Below are positions 21,889 to 34,915 of a stretch of DNA of 64,000 nt, in pieces (position 1 is the stretch's first letter; each line of letters starts with the position of its first letter). A program made the position numbers and the translations under genes. The DNA is taken from positions 96,550,132 through 96,614,131 of the forward strand of contig CM060174.1 of assembly GCA_030549775.1 (NCBI GenBank), given 5' to 3'. Below the pieces are notes generated by a model. That model saw only the letters and a list, made by a program, of their open reading frames with translations, had not been told where the DNA came from and did no database searches. The stretch is from Tamarix chinensis. Taxonomy: Eukaryota > Streptophyta > Magnoliopsida > Caryophyllales > Tamaricaceae.

Positions 21889-24800
21889 TAACACCTTCAA
21901 ATTAAGTACTTAAAATTTTTATTTTAGCTAAATCATTTATCCTAAGTATTAGGCGTTACACACCGACCAACACAGAATGAGGCATGACCAATGCCTAACT
22001 CATGCCTGTTGCAAGGTCAAAATAACTCAATGATGAAGATTAAGTGTGGTTAGTACTTAATCCAAAGTCGGGGCAAACCCAACAACAACCAAACAAGATT
22101 GGAAGAGATAGACTTTAAATACATTTAGCCAATTTTACAACACTTGATGTCCCAACATGGAAAATAAGAACAACAAAAGAGAGAGATCAGATAACTCTAA
22201 AAACTCTTGAACCCAACCCAAACTACTACCACTGCCAACATAACCTATAAGGTTAAGACTATTTATTGAATAAGAAATGGGCCATACAATAGAAAATATT
22301 AGTATAACAATATTGAGTACACTTACTACACAAGACTAATCATGCTAAGGTAACATGGAGCATGTAGAGGATTTCATAAGAGAAATCACGGCATAAACAC
22401 ATCGAATCATAGGTAAGATAACATAGCATAAATATACTGAATCATCGATGCAATGAAAAATATGATAACATGTTGTAACATATACATTACAAAGGCATGT
22501 CCTTATGATACCATTTTACTTAATCATTATACGAAACTTAATAAGTGTAATATACGAAGGGTGTCCTCCACAGAAAATACATAGAACCATTCTTAACCAA
22601 CTTCCATAATAATCACATAATATTATTCATAATTTCAACAACCATACTAGTAAATTTCAAAACACAATAGGTAGGGCATTAAAGCAACTATTGAACATAG
22701 ATAGGTCATGAAGGAAACTACCAACTACAAATAAGGCACTAAGGCAACTACACACCACACATAGAGCATGAAGGTAACTACTAAACCACATACATCTAAT
22801 TCAATTCTAATGACCAAATATGATTACTTTTATTTTTAATTACTCAAGGGGAGATAGTACTAATCTGGTGACACATAGCTACTCCGGTTATACAAGGTCA
22901 CAAAGGTAACACGGTATCTTACCCACTATCAACCCAAGTACATTAACGTGCCCTAGTAGCACTAGCACACAAAGGATGCACAATACCCTACTAACAAGGA
23001 AGCCGAATCTATAAATATGCATGGAATCTAAGAAGTTTAAAGTGCTAAGTAGAGTAAGATATAGTGTCTTACTGGGACACAAAGGCACACCAACAAAAGT
23101 CTAAACAAAATTGTGGGATAAACTACATCTTTAGGTTAGCAACCCCCTAAAGAAATATCATTCTTGATCTCAAGGCCCTCCACGTAAAATATTAATATTT
23201 TAATAACATAATCATACACCGTCACATAATGCACACTGTATCCAATTTTCATACTTAAACATTTTCCTTTATGGCTAATTTTATGCTAAACTATTTTCCT
23301 TTATTTTTAATTATTCAAGTGGTTTGAATCTTCTTAAGAAACGAGGAGATTTGAAGGTTAGAATGAATTGTAGGATCGGTGGGTTGAAAATTAAGGAGAA
23401 AGATGAGAATCTTCAAGCAATATTCAACTAAGAATTAAAGAAGGTTATGAATCTTCAAACAATATCCAACAAGAAGATAACTTTGAATGTTTCTCCAATA
23501 ACACATTTAAATTATTCTAGCTAAGATTACTCTAAGTAGTCTTAGGAATAAATTTTCATTCAAAGAGAGAAAAATAACCAAGTATTATACTTGTTATTAG
23601 ATTTAAAATATTCGACTCTTCTATATTATAATGTGCCAAGTCATGCCTTACATAGGCAGTGAAAAGTTTGCTAAGTAGCACATTAAGGTAGCCACATTAA
23701 TGCACACATGGCTAACTACTCAACATTTTACTAACTTATAAAATACATGAATCAAACAAAAATTATTCGAAACAAATGTAGATAATTATTACACGAAAAT
23801 AGCTAAAAAACTCTAATTTACATATGAATGATAACTAGGTTTTCTTTGACTTGAAAGTTTTCCTTCCATGTATATTATTACCTCCCACTTGTAATAACTT
23901 GTAACATAAGAATAGAGCTTAAATGTGTTGACATCTTGAATCTTCTCATTGCAAATATGTTACATACCTACAAGAATCACTTAAAATATACTTGTTATGG
24001 TTAGTCAAAGTTATATTATCATCAAAGACCCATATTGTACTAGACTCCATTACTAAGCATGCCAAATTTTAATTATCATGAGAATCCATAGATGCATCAT
24101 GAGAATTCATAGTTGCTCCTACATCATCAAGTTAACCTTGATATCAATGATTCAAGAAAAATTCAGGCCAAGAAAGCGGTCAATCTTAGATTCCACTAAG
24201 GTTATTCTAGTTTAATTATTCACATTTAGACACATTAAGTCATAAATGAACAAAATTCCCTCATAGATTATTTAGCTTATGTTTGGAGCTACTTATCATA
24301 ATTAATTATCTATAATAATTGCTTATTTGAGAAACTTTTTAACCTAAAACGTTTTCAAAATAAATACTTATCATAGATAACTACTTTTAATAAGTAACTC
24401 CAAGTAATCTATTAATCATTAAATTCTCAATTTAATACCATTTTTTGTTGGAATTAGATAAAATTCATAGCATAGTTAAATAATATGAATATAACAACTT
24501 TAGAATAAGCTTACCCGGAAAATTTTAGAAATGGAAAAATTATCATTTTCCTCCTAAAGCACATTTAAGCCCATTTAACATATAAAACTTATGCATATCT
24601 AGCAGACTATATTTCAAATATTACTTATGCTCAAACATAATACAATACTTACTAGGCACATAGGCTAAAAAATTATAGATTTCATGTGAAAATGCTAAAA
24701 TACCCCTAGAGTATGCACACCTTTAATCATTTATAACTATAACTAAACATGCTCAAATGTTAACATATTGTATACTAAAATTTAAGTAAAAAAAAAGAGG

Positions 24801-26130
24801 AATCAAATAGTAAACTAAATAATAATAAAGGAGGTCTTGGCTAGGAAAAACTAGCCCTTAGCCGAGCCACTCCTTATAACACATACATACTCATTTTACC
24901 ACGAACAATCGTACTCTAGTATGCTATCATACATACCTTAAAATACATAAAATTAATCATGCTCTTACACAAATTTAAATGGTCAAATACATAAGGAGAG
25001 AGAGAGTGAGAGAGGAAAAAAAAAATACCGTGTGTGTGTATATTTTCATAAAATTACAATGGAGCACATATTTTGCTCAACCATATCATGGATTACCTCC
25101 TTCCAAGCCAAAAATGCAATAAGAGAATAAAAGCACCATAAATCCTAGCTCTCGATTATACCTTCTTCTCCTTAAAAATACAAAAAACTCAACAAGATCA
25201 TTAGAGTCTACCATAATAAAAATAATAAAACCATGCCAAAATAAATAAATAAAAATAATAGTCAAAAGCCAAAAGAGAAAAGAGCCATACCTAAGCAATG
25301 AGATTTACAAGAAAGGGGAAGAATAAGAAAAAAATCTCTTTAATTTTCCTCCAAACCTAACACTTATGTCTTTAAGAAAAAGATAACAAGACTAGATAAA
25401 GGGTCAAGAGAAGAAGAAACAACAAAGGAAATGAAGCGAGGATAGGGAGGGATTTTTAATTTTCTACACTAAGAAAGGAGAGAGGGTAGTTCTCAACACT
25501 TAGGCAAAACTCTAAGAAAAAGGCGGGGAGGAGAGAGAAAAAATACAATAAGTGATTGAATGAAAGAAGAACTAAGGCATAAAGGCCTAAAGAGGGGTAT
25601 ATAGGGGCTTAAAAGTTAGTTAGGTCGGAGAGAGAATAGGTAAGCTTATTTCACCAACACTTGAATGAAAGGTTGAGTGTAAGTATAAAGTGTAAGAGAA
25701 TGGGTGAGAGATGAAATGAACTGATTATGGGTAAGATCTTGGGCAAAGGAATAAGTAAGAATATGATCCAAAATGAGGGAAAGTTGGTAAAAAGTTAACA
25801 AGAACAAAAGGAAGGTCCAACAATAGTGCATGCAAAAACAATTCATCTTGACTCTAGGATGAGCCCTGATTGATCATTGGTCATTCGTCTAAACCCACAA
25901 GTACTACCAACTCTGCCTCAACGTTGGTCACCCGACCCAGAGGCTTCAATCGATTGTTCAATACCAAAAGCCTTAATCTTTCATTTTAATCTAGTTAACA
26001 TAATCCATATTCCACCCCAACCTAGACACACATAGTAACCACCACAATAAACACATTATCCATCTATTATTCCTATGATTAAATTCACATAACACATTAA
26101 ATTATAATTAGGTTTTTCATTAGGGTTTAT
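21889..26130 (-). mobile_element. Degenerate long LTR of the gypsy-type family
   Basis: The left end TATAACACCTTCAAATTAAG, followed about 65 bases later by GGCGTTACACACCGACC, matches the pattern at 35578 (TGTAACAGCCCCAAAATT, then AATGTTACCGCCACATC) and at 33461. A purine-rich stretch (25380-25560) and GGGGTATATAGGGGC at about 25595 near the right side match the arrangement of the other minus-sense members. Short imperfect repeats (ATAGAGCATGAAGG-type, about 22670-22790) are internal. The right limit near ATTAGGGTTTATA (about 26115-26130) is tentative and no target duplication is visible. No coding motifs. Confidence 0.5.
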
Positions 26131-26382
26131 AAAAAAAAGAGTAATATATATATAGATATTATTCAATAACTTTTATATACCTTTAAACTATGATTCAAAT
26201 TAATAATTAGTTAATTTTACTATTTGCTCAAAATAATAAAAAAACACAAGGATGCAAATTTAATGTAGTATATATTGAAACAAAACTTGATCAAATTAAC
26301 TCATAATATGGTCATACTTGTTTGGGCTATAACTGCATAGTTATAAGCTTTAACCATATAAATGTTTTTTGTATGACATTTA

Positions 26383-27674
26383 GGGTCTGTTTGGTTTGTG
26401 AAAAATGAGAAGGAAAAGAAAATGAAAAGGAAATAAAATAAGAGATATCAAATTTCTTTTACTCATTTAGTTCGAAAATTTTTTGTGGAAAATATAATTC
26501 TGAAAAATTATTTTTGATGTTTGGTTTTACGGAAAGAAAAATTTGAGGAAAGTTGATTATTATTATTTAAATACTTTTTATATATTTGATTAAAATTAAA
26601 ATATTATATTAATACATAAAAAATTTATAAATTTTTTAATGTCCGATTAGCTAGAAAGCATCTTATCATAATCTTGATATAAAATATAAATAGTTATAAG
26701 TTTGTAGATAAATAATTGCATCATATCAGCTAAATAGAACATTCTTTAAAATAAGTTTGTGATAAGATATAATATTACGGTATGTTTGGATGAATGTAAC
26801 TTTCAATTCGGTTGTATAGAATTTGGTATGTGGGTGTAAAATAAGGGACAATAGATAAATATTTTTAGTAATTTATTTCAATAAAAATTGAGGGACTATA
26901 TATATATATATATCGAGAAAATATTACTAGCAGTAATATTTACTACTTACTTTCGGTAACCAAACAACATACAATTAACTTTCGGTAAGAAATTTTGGAG
27001 AATAGGTGATCATATTCATCGATATCCATATATCAGTTCATGGCGCCTATAATCATACAATGAAATATCGGTATCGCAATTGCGTATCAGCCGCAATTTC
27101 ATAGTTTTTGAGTTAGTCGCGATGCAAAATTTCGAAAATGCAGCCGTTTCATAAAATTACATATTTATCGCCGCGATATCAGCAAAATTTAAGATATCGA
27201 CCGATGTTTTACCCATATGAGCTGATATTTATCGATGTTGGCCGATATTTACCTATATTTGTTTATATTTGTCGTGTAAAAGAATTAAAAAATCACGGCG
27301 AGATAACCACGACATATAAAATATCATTCGCGACACCCTGACCGTAATCACAATTTTATTGTATGGCTACAATTAAACATCTGCTCATTATTCAGTTATT
27401 ATTATTAGTAATATTATTATGTTTTACTTATTTTAAATTTGGACTAACATCAATTCTCTGAAATGCGTGTCAAGTATAATTAGCTAAAATTTTCCTCACT
27501 AGTTTTATATTTTCCTTGGGTTTGACGAAGGAAAATATACTAGTATAAACTTCTTTTACTTTTTATTTTTTATTTTCTTTCCTTATTACTTTTTGCGCAA
27601 CCAAACAACTGATTTTTATTTTCCATCTGATTTTCTTTCCTTTCCTTATGATTTTTTAAGAATCAAACAAAGCA
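26383..27674. mobile_element. Harbinger/Tourist-like non-autonomous element
   Basis: The left end GGGTCTGTTTGGTTTGTG and the reverse complement of the right end TGCTTTGTTTGATTCTT form terminal inverted repeats of about 40 bases that continue into GGAAAAGAAAAT-like purine tracts. TTA flanks both sides (26380-26382 and 27675-27677), the PIF/Harbinger-type 3-base target duplication. The 1.29-kb interior has no transposase and carries a separate repeat (27010-27345) and probably other small insertions. Confidence 0.65.
27010..27345. repeat. CGATAT-rich dispersed repeat inside the Harbinger-like element
   Basis: Dense variants of ATATCGGTATCG, GATATTTATCGATG and GGCCGATATTTACC occur, with higher CG content than the surroundings. 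The stretch 27138-27341 is open by chance, but its residues reflect the repeat. It looks like an independent repeat nested in the element. Confidence 0.45.
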
Positions 27675-27679
27675 TTAAG

Positions 27680-28205
27680 GTGAGTCGATCATAAAAATAT
27701 CTTTTTGTTGCAAATTTATGGCAAGTAGGTCATGTCAGTGTCAATTTGTGGCAAATTTATACTAAGTTAGTCACAAAAATATCTTTACGTGCTAATTCGT
27801 ACAGAGGTAGCGTAAAAATTTGTAGCAAGTTAGTTATAAAAATATCTTTTTATAAAAAGCAATTAACAAGTTAGCTATAAAAATATTTATTTTCATGGTA
27901 AGCTAACCATGAAAATATTTTTCCATGATATATATGTAGCAAATTAACCATAAAAATATCTTTCTATGGATAAGCTGTAGTGAGTTACTTACAAAAAAAA
28001 AATTTATATATTAAATTCGTGACAAATTGACTGCAAAAAAAAAAAAAACCTTTTCCTAATAATTCATGATGAGTTAGCGGAGGATTTTTTTTTCCTGATG
28101 ACACATACGTGATGAGTTTTGCTACATTTTTTTTTGACATATTTATGGTCACTTCACTATATATATATTTTTCCTATGAGAAATCGTTGTTATTAACGCA
28201 TTGAT
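27680..28205. repeat. Degenerate tandem repeats next to pseudogene 3
   Basis: At least six variants of AAGTTAGTTATAAAAATATC preceded by AATTTGTRGC, spaced about 55-70 bases, decay toward the right. The look resembles subterminal repeats of a DNA transposon, but no matching ends were found. The block ends where CYP82 homology begins (28213). Confidence 0.5.
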
Positions 28206-28212
28206 CATGTAT

Positions 28213-28708
28213 AGGTTTTATAGCAGCCCTAACCTCAGATACAGCGATGTGTTTTAACTGTCTCAAGGCTAAGATTTGAAAGAAGCTCAACTGCAGCAAC
28301 TCTGCGAAGTTCACGCCAATATGGACCATAAGGAGCAAATCCCGTCATGGCGTAATTGTAAGAAAGATTCTCCACTGCAACTGTTTTAGGACGATTAGCA
28401 AAGAGTTTGTCATTGGTGCTTAAGCACTCTTCAACAATCTTCCCATTGCTAACCACTACAGATCGATGCACGCCCATATGAATCATGAAGATTGGCCCAC
28501 TCTTTTCAGCTATTCTGGACAGCGTTTTATGAAGAGCTTCAGACCCTCAAAGTAAAAGCGGATGGCCAATCAAAGGCCATGAACCAGCAGGTTCTGCACC
28601 AGCATCTCTAGAGCTATTCTTCATCCAAAAATAAAATAAGCATATAAACACTACGAGAGCACTTTAGGTACCAAGAGCATATACTTCATTTGGGATGCGA
28701 AAATCCAT
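28213..28708 (-). pseudogene. CYP82 P450 pseudogene copy 3, N-terminal fragment
   Basis: Starts MDFRIPNEVYALGT and then a stop (codon 15). It continues with WPLIGHPLLL, a stop, then LHKTLSRIAEKSGPIFMI and HMGVHRSVVVSNGKIVEECL. Further on it reads DKLFANRPKTVAVENLSYNY, GFAPYGPYWRELRR (C-helix W and R kept) and ELLSNLSLE. A frameshift then precedes KHIAVSEVRAAIK, and similarity to copy 1 ends at about residue 175. Everything downstream is lost or replaced by repeats (27680-28205). Coding identity to copy 1 is obvious, and codon-level decay is lighter than in copy 2. It cannot encode an active enzyme because the haem-binding half is missing. Confidence 0.85.
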
Positions 28709-29704
28709 GATTGTTAATAGCTTAACCGGACTTGCAAATTATGGAGCTCACAGAGTAAGGGTCTATGTCATCGATTTTTTTTCTTCTTTTCTTCTAATCA
28801 TGAATAAATGTCAACTATTGCACGATCTCCCATCTTTCCAATATAATAGATCATGAATCTTGCAGATGTATGCAATCAATTTAAAATATCATTAATACTC
28901 CTTGATTACTAATACTCTGCACACGAAACTGTTACTTCCTAAGATGTGGTAATTGATCAAACGGCTCACAGTCAAATAAAATAGAACTACAAAGAAATAT
29001 GACAATATAATAATCAACCCGTAGGAATATAATAATTAAGTGAAAGAGATACTACAGGCAACAGAGATATAGAAAGTGAAAGAAAGCAGCGTGCATATGA
29101 CTTTCTCATGGGAGAAAGCGACAATAACTTATTTTACCAGTCATCAATTTCACCTAAACGTGGTAGACGGTGATGCTCATTGCCACTCATAAACAAGAAA
29201 CCGAAATCCAAGCCTTATGATATTTCCATAGGGAGGCATAGTCGCCTACAACAGATTCCTAAACAGCTGCCGCTCCGTGTGTCCTGATTGAAGCGAGTCT
29301 CCATCTAAAATCAAACAGGGACAGCCGGAAACGGTGTTTCGTAATAGTCTCTCAGGCCTTTTTTTTTCCTTATGAAATGGAGTGCTTTGCAAGATTTTTA
29401 CACTATTCGGCTTAGCGAGTATGCAATTTCTTCAGCAATTGCGATTTTTAATCGCACTAAGTAATCTGTCCTCATCAACAGCACCCGGTAAATATGCAAA
29501 TCAACACTTAGATCCCATGAACAGTATCGTGACGTGAAGAAATGATTAGCCGACTATCGTATTTCATAATGAACTATGGACCTCGACGGCATCCTGAAGA
29601 AATTGTTATCCAACCATCCTGATGGATTATGGATCTGAGATCAACCACGGCTTTCAGCGTACTCGGCATGATAAGACAATTAGTCAGTAAAATCATTGGT
29701 AGAT
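28709..29704. other. Upstream flank of pseudogene 3, no further features
   Basis: Starts with a short stretch like the flanks of the other CYP82 copies (TGATTGTTAATAGCTTAAC next to the start codon). The rest (to 29704) is less AT-rich single-copy-looking DNA in which I see no coding, RNA or repeat structure. Confidence 0.4.
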
Positions 29705-30114
29705 GAATTGATTCACCCTGTTTGGGTATCAGGTTAATAATTTTACCTAGGTGAATCGAGGTTAATGTTTCACCTCCATTCACCTCGATTAACCTCGTTT
29801 TTATTAACCTCCGATTTCGGGGGTAACGGAGGTGAAGGTGAAAGAATAAGTAAATTTTTGACTTGATAGGACTAAAATACCCCTCAATATGACTTATTTA
29901 TTTAATACAAGGGTATAAATATCATTTATTTTATTATTATAATCTTCATTTACCTCAATTTAAATGAAAATTTTAAAACATTCACCCCGGTTAGGTTAAT
30001 ATCATCCAAACAAAATTTTAAGATATTCACCCCGATTCACCTCCATTCCCTTCACCTAGGTTAATTTTTAATGTTTACCCCTACCTCGATTCACTCCAAT
30101 CCAAACGGAGCCTA
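29705..30114. mobile_element. MITE-like element with inverted ends
   Basis: The left part CCCTGTTTGGGTATCAGG and the reversed right part GGCTCCGTTTGGATTGGAG are related. Inside, CACCTAGGTGAATCGAGG-like sequence recurs in both orientations (ACCTAGGTGAA near both ends), so most of the 410 bases can fold back. The ends resemble Tourist- or hAT-type MITEs, but no clean target duplication could be set. Confidence 0.45.
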
Positions 30115-31202
30115 AAAGCCGAGGGAAAGAGAAAACTGCTTTACAAATCTTTAATAAAATATGGGTGCAGTGTATAGTTAAAACTGTTGATCGGAAAATT
30201 TATCAAATTTTATTCAGAAAACATTACAGCCCTAATTTTTTTTGGCCAGATCCAACACATTTTTAAAATTTAATATAATATAAAAAATTGTAAACCTAAA
30301 AATTTATCAAATCTAACTTGAAACTTATTCAAAATCCTACATTGCACGAAGTAATATAAATTTGGGTATGTCCAAACTAATTAGTGATTATTCGAGCCCC
30401 GGTATACATCAAAAAAATATATTATTATTATTATTAGGGAAAATATAAAATATAATTTCAAGTTTAGTTATAATATATCATATAATATTTTAATTAAAAA
30501 AATAAATCATATAACCTTAATTTTTTAGGGTTATGCATTAAACCATCTTTTGGTCAGTTATATCGTTAAATATATGTTAACTTTTTAAAAAAATGAACTT
30601 ATGAGATAACAATCTTACCTTAATCTTTAATGAACTTCATTCCGTGCAACTTTTCCTACCATTTTCCATTTCTTTTATAAGACCAAACAAAAAACTAAAA
30701 TGCCCTCAACTATTTTTTTCCCTAATTTTTAACTCTATGCTCTATTCCTTTAAAGATAAAATGTCTAACGTACACTCAACCAATTAAAAAAATCTAAAAT
30801 TAATCTTCTTTTAAGATAGCATTCATCTTTTAAGATAACACTGATTGCACTGTGTCTTTTGACATACTCCCTCCTCCCCCATCAAAACATACTTGCTCTT
30901 TTCTCCCTCCTCTTGCCCAATTTTTATATCATGGCTTGAAAACTACCACCTTAGAAGATGTCATTTTTATAATTTTATAATTTTTATTTAGATAGATAAG
31001 GTCATTCTTATAATTTATAGTTCATATATACAAAAATGGGTTCATTTTTGTAATTTTATAATTCATATCACTAGATGCGGGGCTATTTTTATAAATTTCG
31101 TAACTTTTTATTATAAGCTTGTTTAGTAAGTATAATGAGCACAAGACAAAGTTTATCATTCTTATTTACAGATACGCGGTCTTTTTTGTTCTTATCTAAC
31201 TC
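30115..31202. other. AT-rich intergenic DNA
   Basis: No gene. It contains a (TTA)n run at about 30421-30435 and three loose copies of a roughly 55-base unit (TTTTTATAATTTTATAATT type) at about 30958-31100. Confidence 0.45.
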
Positions 31203-31207
31203 TTACT

Positions 31208-31504
31208 TGTTGTAAATATTTAATCTATAGTAGATGTATATATTTCTATAGCATTGAGTTTTATGCTTAATGTCATCATTATAACTATGAATTATAACGC
31301 TTGTAACCTCCATATCCCCATCTACCTCACCTCTTCATTTATCTTAACTTCCTCATAAATTATGACGTGGAGTACTACATATATACTATGAGGTGGTGGA
31401 TGAGAGATGTACGCCCACAATATTAATGCGAATAAGAAGGTTTCCCCCTTTCTCTTCTCTATATTATCTTATAAGCTCTATTTGACTTTCACAATATCTT
31501 ACCA
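31208..31504 (+). repeat. 5' LTR of Copia-2
   Basis: A 297-base LTR beginning TGTTGTAAATAT and ending ATATCTTACCA. A weak iMet-like primer site (TAGTATGCTTAGC) follows at about 31511-31523. Confidence 0.75.
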
Positions 31505-33460
31505 CATTATTAGTATGCTTAGCCTCTAATTTATCTCTTCCTCTTATATGCCACTCACTATCTCCTTAGCACAATCTTTCAAAGATTAATCCCATCTTAT
31601 GTTCAGATACATCTCACCTTTTTCTATCAAATATCCGAGACTAATAATATCAACAGATAGATTTATATCACTCTTAATTATTCAAGCTTTAATTTTTTTT
31701 TGTTGTTCTTATTGAACATTAATTGTTCATTATGAAACATGATGCCATTATTTATCATTATTTTTCCATACATGCATTATTTGTTAGTTTGCTACTTAAT
31801 TTTCCTATATACTTGTTATCTTTATAATGCATACTTGTTATCATTATGTTTAAGTTTAATATTTTATTCATAAGAGAAATAATTGAATCAATATCTCTAA
31901 CTTCCTTAATTCATTTGACTTCCTTAGATTCCACCATTAGTGGATGACAATCCCCAAGAGGTTTGATTTTCTTGTGTGTGATGACATTAAGTTAGTTGCA
32001 TCTTACTAAGTTAATTCATTTTAATTATGCCATAAATTTATGAAATGAAAGGTGGTTAAGATGGAAATAAATGATGTTTAATAGAGTTAATGAAGGCTCA
32101 TGACCTTCCACTTAATTTATGTTTAGTTGGTACCACTAATTGCTTTGTTCTTATGCTAAATGATGTTTATATCCATTCTAATTGTATATATTGGAAATAT
32201 GTATTTTAATTTGATTATGTACATAATGACCCCCTTCTAATTATTAGCTAGAGGGTAGAAATAAATTATGGTAGAAAGCTAAAAGTATCTTATTCAAAAG
32301 AACTAAATTGGATATACTATAATTGATGCAAATATCAAAACTGATGGATTAAGGTTGCATCGCCCACCACCTTATGTAGATCTCCATCACTTGAAAATGA
32401 TGACAATTTACCTAAAGTGGTTACATTAAGAAAATTACATCAATTTAAAATTAATAGGTTGATGATCTCATCATTCATCACCATTTTATATAAAAGTGAT
32501 AAATCAATGGTAACATCATCCATCGCTACATGCGTATCAGATCACCTAAATAGAGAACAAATAACAAACATGCAAACCTCTATTACTTAAAGTCAATGGA
32601 GGACCCCTAGAAGTGGCTACTTTTTTTCCTCATACTCAAAGTACGGATGGAAAATTGCACAAGTGTTGATAGAAGTAGGAAGCTCCTTATTGGCTATTTT
32701 ATTTACAAGTGCTTACATGAGATATGGAAGGATATTGACACAATTGAGGTGGAATCCGAAAGCTTCAATCCTAAATATCAAATGATTAAAAGGTGACAAA
32801 TATCTTATGCACAATTTAATTAAGGAGATCAAATAATTGAAAGTCATTCAAGACTCATGTAATACTAATTAATAGGATTGGATGATATTGATTACCTGAA
32901 GTGAATTTTGATCCAAAAGATCAAACTATTTGGTTGTTTATAAATCCAATCACTACTTTAATTTTTGTAGTTTCTGTTTATATAATTTGAATTCTTACAA
33001 TATGCTTTTTGTAATTCTTACAATCATGAAATAGTGATGATGATTTTGTGCATATTTTTAAACCACAAATTTATAAGAATATCCACCTACTTCATCATTG
33101 ATAGTGGTTAAAACCTAATATAGTCAAGTCTCCTCCACAACCATAGTGGTTGGAATATTTATAATAGCCTTAGTGTTATATTACATTTTTGGTGGGTCAA
33201 GATATTTGATGGGTGAAGTATAAAGCTTCCTATCCGATAAGAGGATGTACGCTTTTTATGTCATAGACCTAAATAAGATCTAGAAGACCAATCTATCTAA
33301 TTAGAATACTATTGTACATTCTATTTTGAGGATGAAGTATTTTATGAGCTTATAACTAATAATAATCAATAGACATGTGTATGGACATGACAACCCTATT
33401 AAAGGGTTTTTTGAACAAGCAATCAAATATCAAATTTGAGCATGATATTGTAGCTAAGTT
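31505..33460 (+). other. Copia-2 internal region, left part, unrecognised
   Basis: AT-rich sequence between the 5' LTR and the nested LTR. I translated several stretches and saw only short, stop-ridden readings (for instance around 32630-32790). No gag, integrase or polymerase motif is supported. Confidence 0.4.
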
Positions 33461-34610
33461 TGTAATATCCCAAATTTTAGTACTGAAAACTTTATTTTTG
33501 TAGAAGCATTTATAATAAAATATTGAGTGTTATGCCGCATCCAATATAGAAAAAGTACTCGCTATACCCCATCTACATCTGATGCAAGGCTAAACAAGTA
33601 ATACAGACCTAGAGATTACATATGGGAAGAACTTGATCCCACAATAGTACATGATGAGAAAAGAAAGAGAGAATATATATATGATAGAAAATAGAGGATT
33701 AAAAGTTCAAATAGAAAGAAACATCCGGATAGCCATACACTTGAGCCAACCCATAATCACTTATCTTAGGTAATCACATCAAAGGTATTAATCAACATTT
33801 ACCTCCAAAACAAGGTGGTATTTGCTTGTGGAAATGAATATCACCCATGAAAAAAAAAGAGTCAATAGGTGTGTATTCAGTAAGTTAACAGAGCATGTCA
33901 AAAAAGAAAAAAGAAAAAAGAGAGGACATGTATAGAATATAGAGTACAAGAAGACATATATTACACATGCACTCTACTCATGATATAAGATGACATAAGG
34001 ATGCAACCATATTAAATTTCATAATTAGGTGATCATATATTTTCAGTTACTTAGTCACTTGAGTTCAGGGGCATCACTATTTTATAACAGGAGGATCAAT
34101 AATAAAAACATAATCAATCCTCTAGGGCACAATGCACTTGTAAAACCACATGTCTAAAATTCTAATTCTTAAGCATGCATACCCCCTATAAGATGGTGGA
34201 AAGGTAATATAGAGTAGATCTAGGGATACTTTAGTTATCACAATAACTAGGAAAAGTATTGGATGTAACAACTCAGTCCTGACTTATGTTATTTTCACTT
34301 CCATTATTAATGTCTTATTACTTCCTTATTTGATACTATACACATAACAATGCATTATCAAGGTTTCTCCCTACAATCCATCATTTATTATAATTATATT
34401 AACACAAGGGTGAATGCTTATTACTTATTACATGCAATACCATTTACTTATGAATTTATTACAACAATTGATATACATTGTAACACTTAGAATTATGCCA
34501 TGGTTAATTAATTCCACACTTTATAATCATTATATATCATGATAATTTATATAGAAAAATAATATGCACGACAAGAAACATAACTAAGGTAAAAAGACCA
34601 TAATACACTA

Positions 34611-34915
34611 CAAAACCCTAATTCACAAATGGGCCATCAATTTACCCTCATGTCTTACACATTCACCAAATTTAGTACAAATTTCTAAAATAACATTAAT
34701 ATCAACATCTCTAAATATCAAGGCTAAAATCCCATGTTTCAATATATAATATCAATGCTACATCTTATAATGTCCTACAAAACCCTAATTTACCGTCATG
34801 TCTCACAAATTTACCAAATTTAGCAAAAATTCCTAAAATAACACTAAGATCAACATATCAAAAAATAAGTCTAAAATCCCATATTTCACACATAAAATAC
34901 CGATGCTACTTCTTA
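34611..34915. repeat. Tandem pair of about 150-170 bases
   Basis: AAAACCCTAATT, then the CATGTCT..CACAAATTTACCAAATTTAG, TAACA.TAA.ATCAACAT and AAAATCCCAT landmarks, occur twice in succession (about 34613-34778 and 34779-34915). The pair corresponds in position to the longer array at 37700-38720 in the nested LTR. Confidence 0.6.

Noticed and set aside
28150..28175. CACTA terminus (CACTATATATATA) next to the tandem repeats
   Set aside because: The orientation is wrong: the repeats lie outside the element such an end would define, and no partner end was found.
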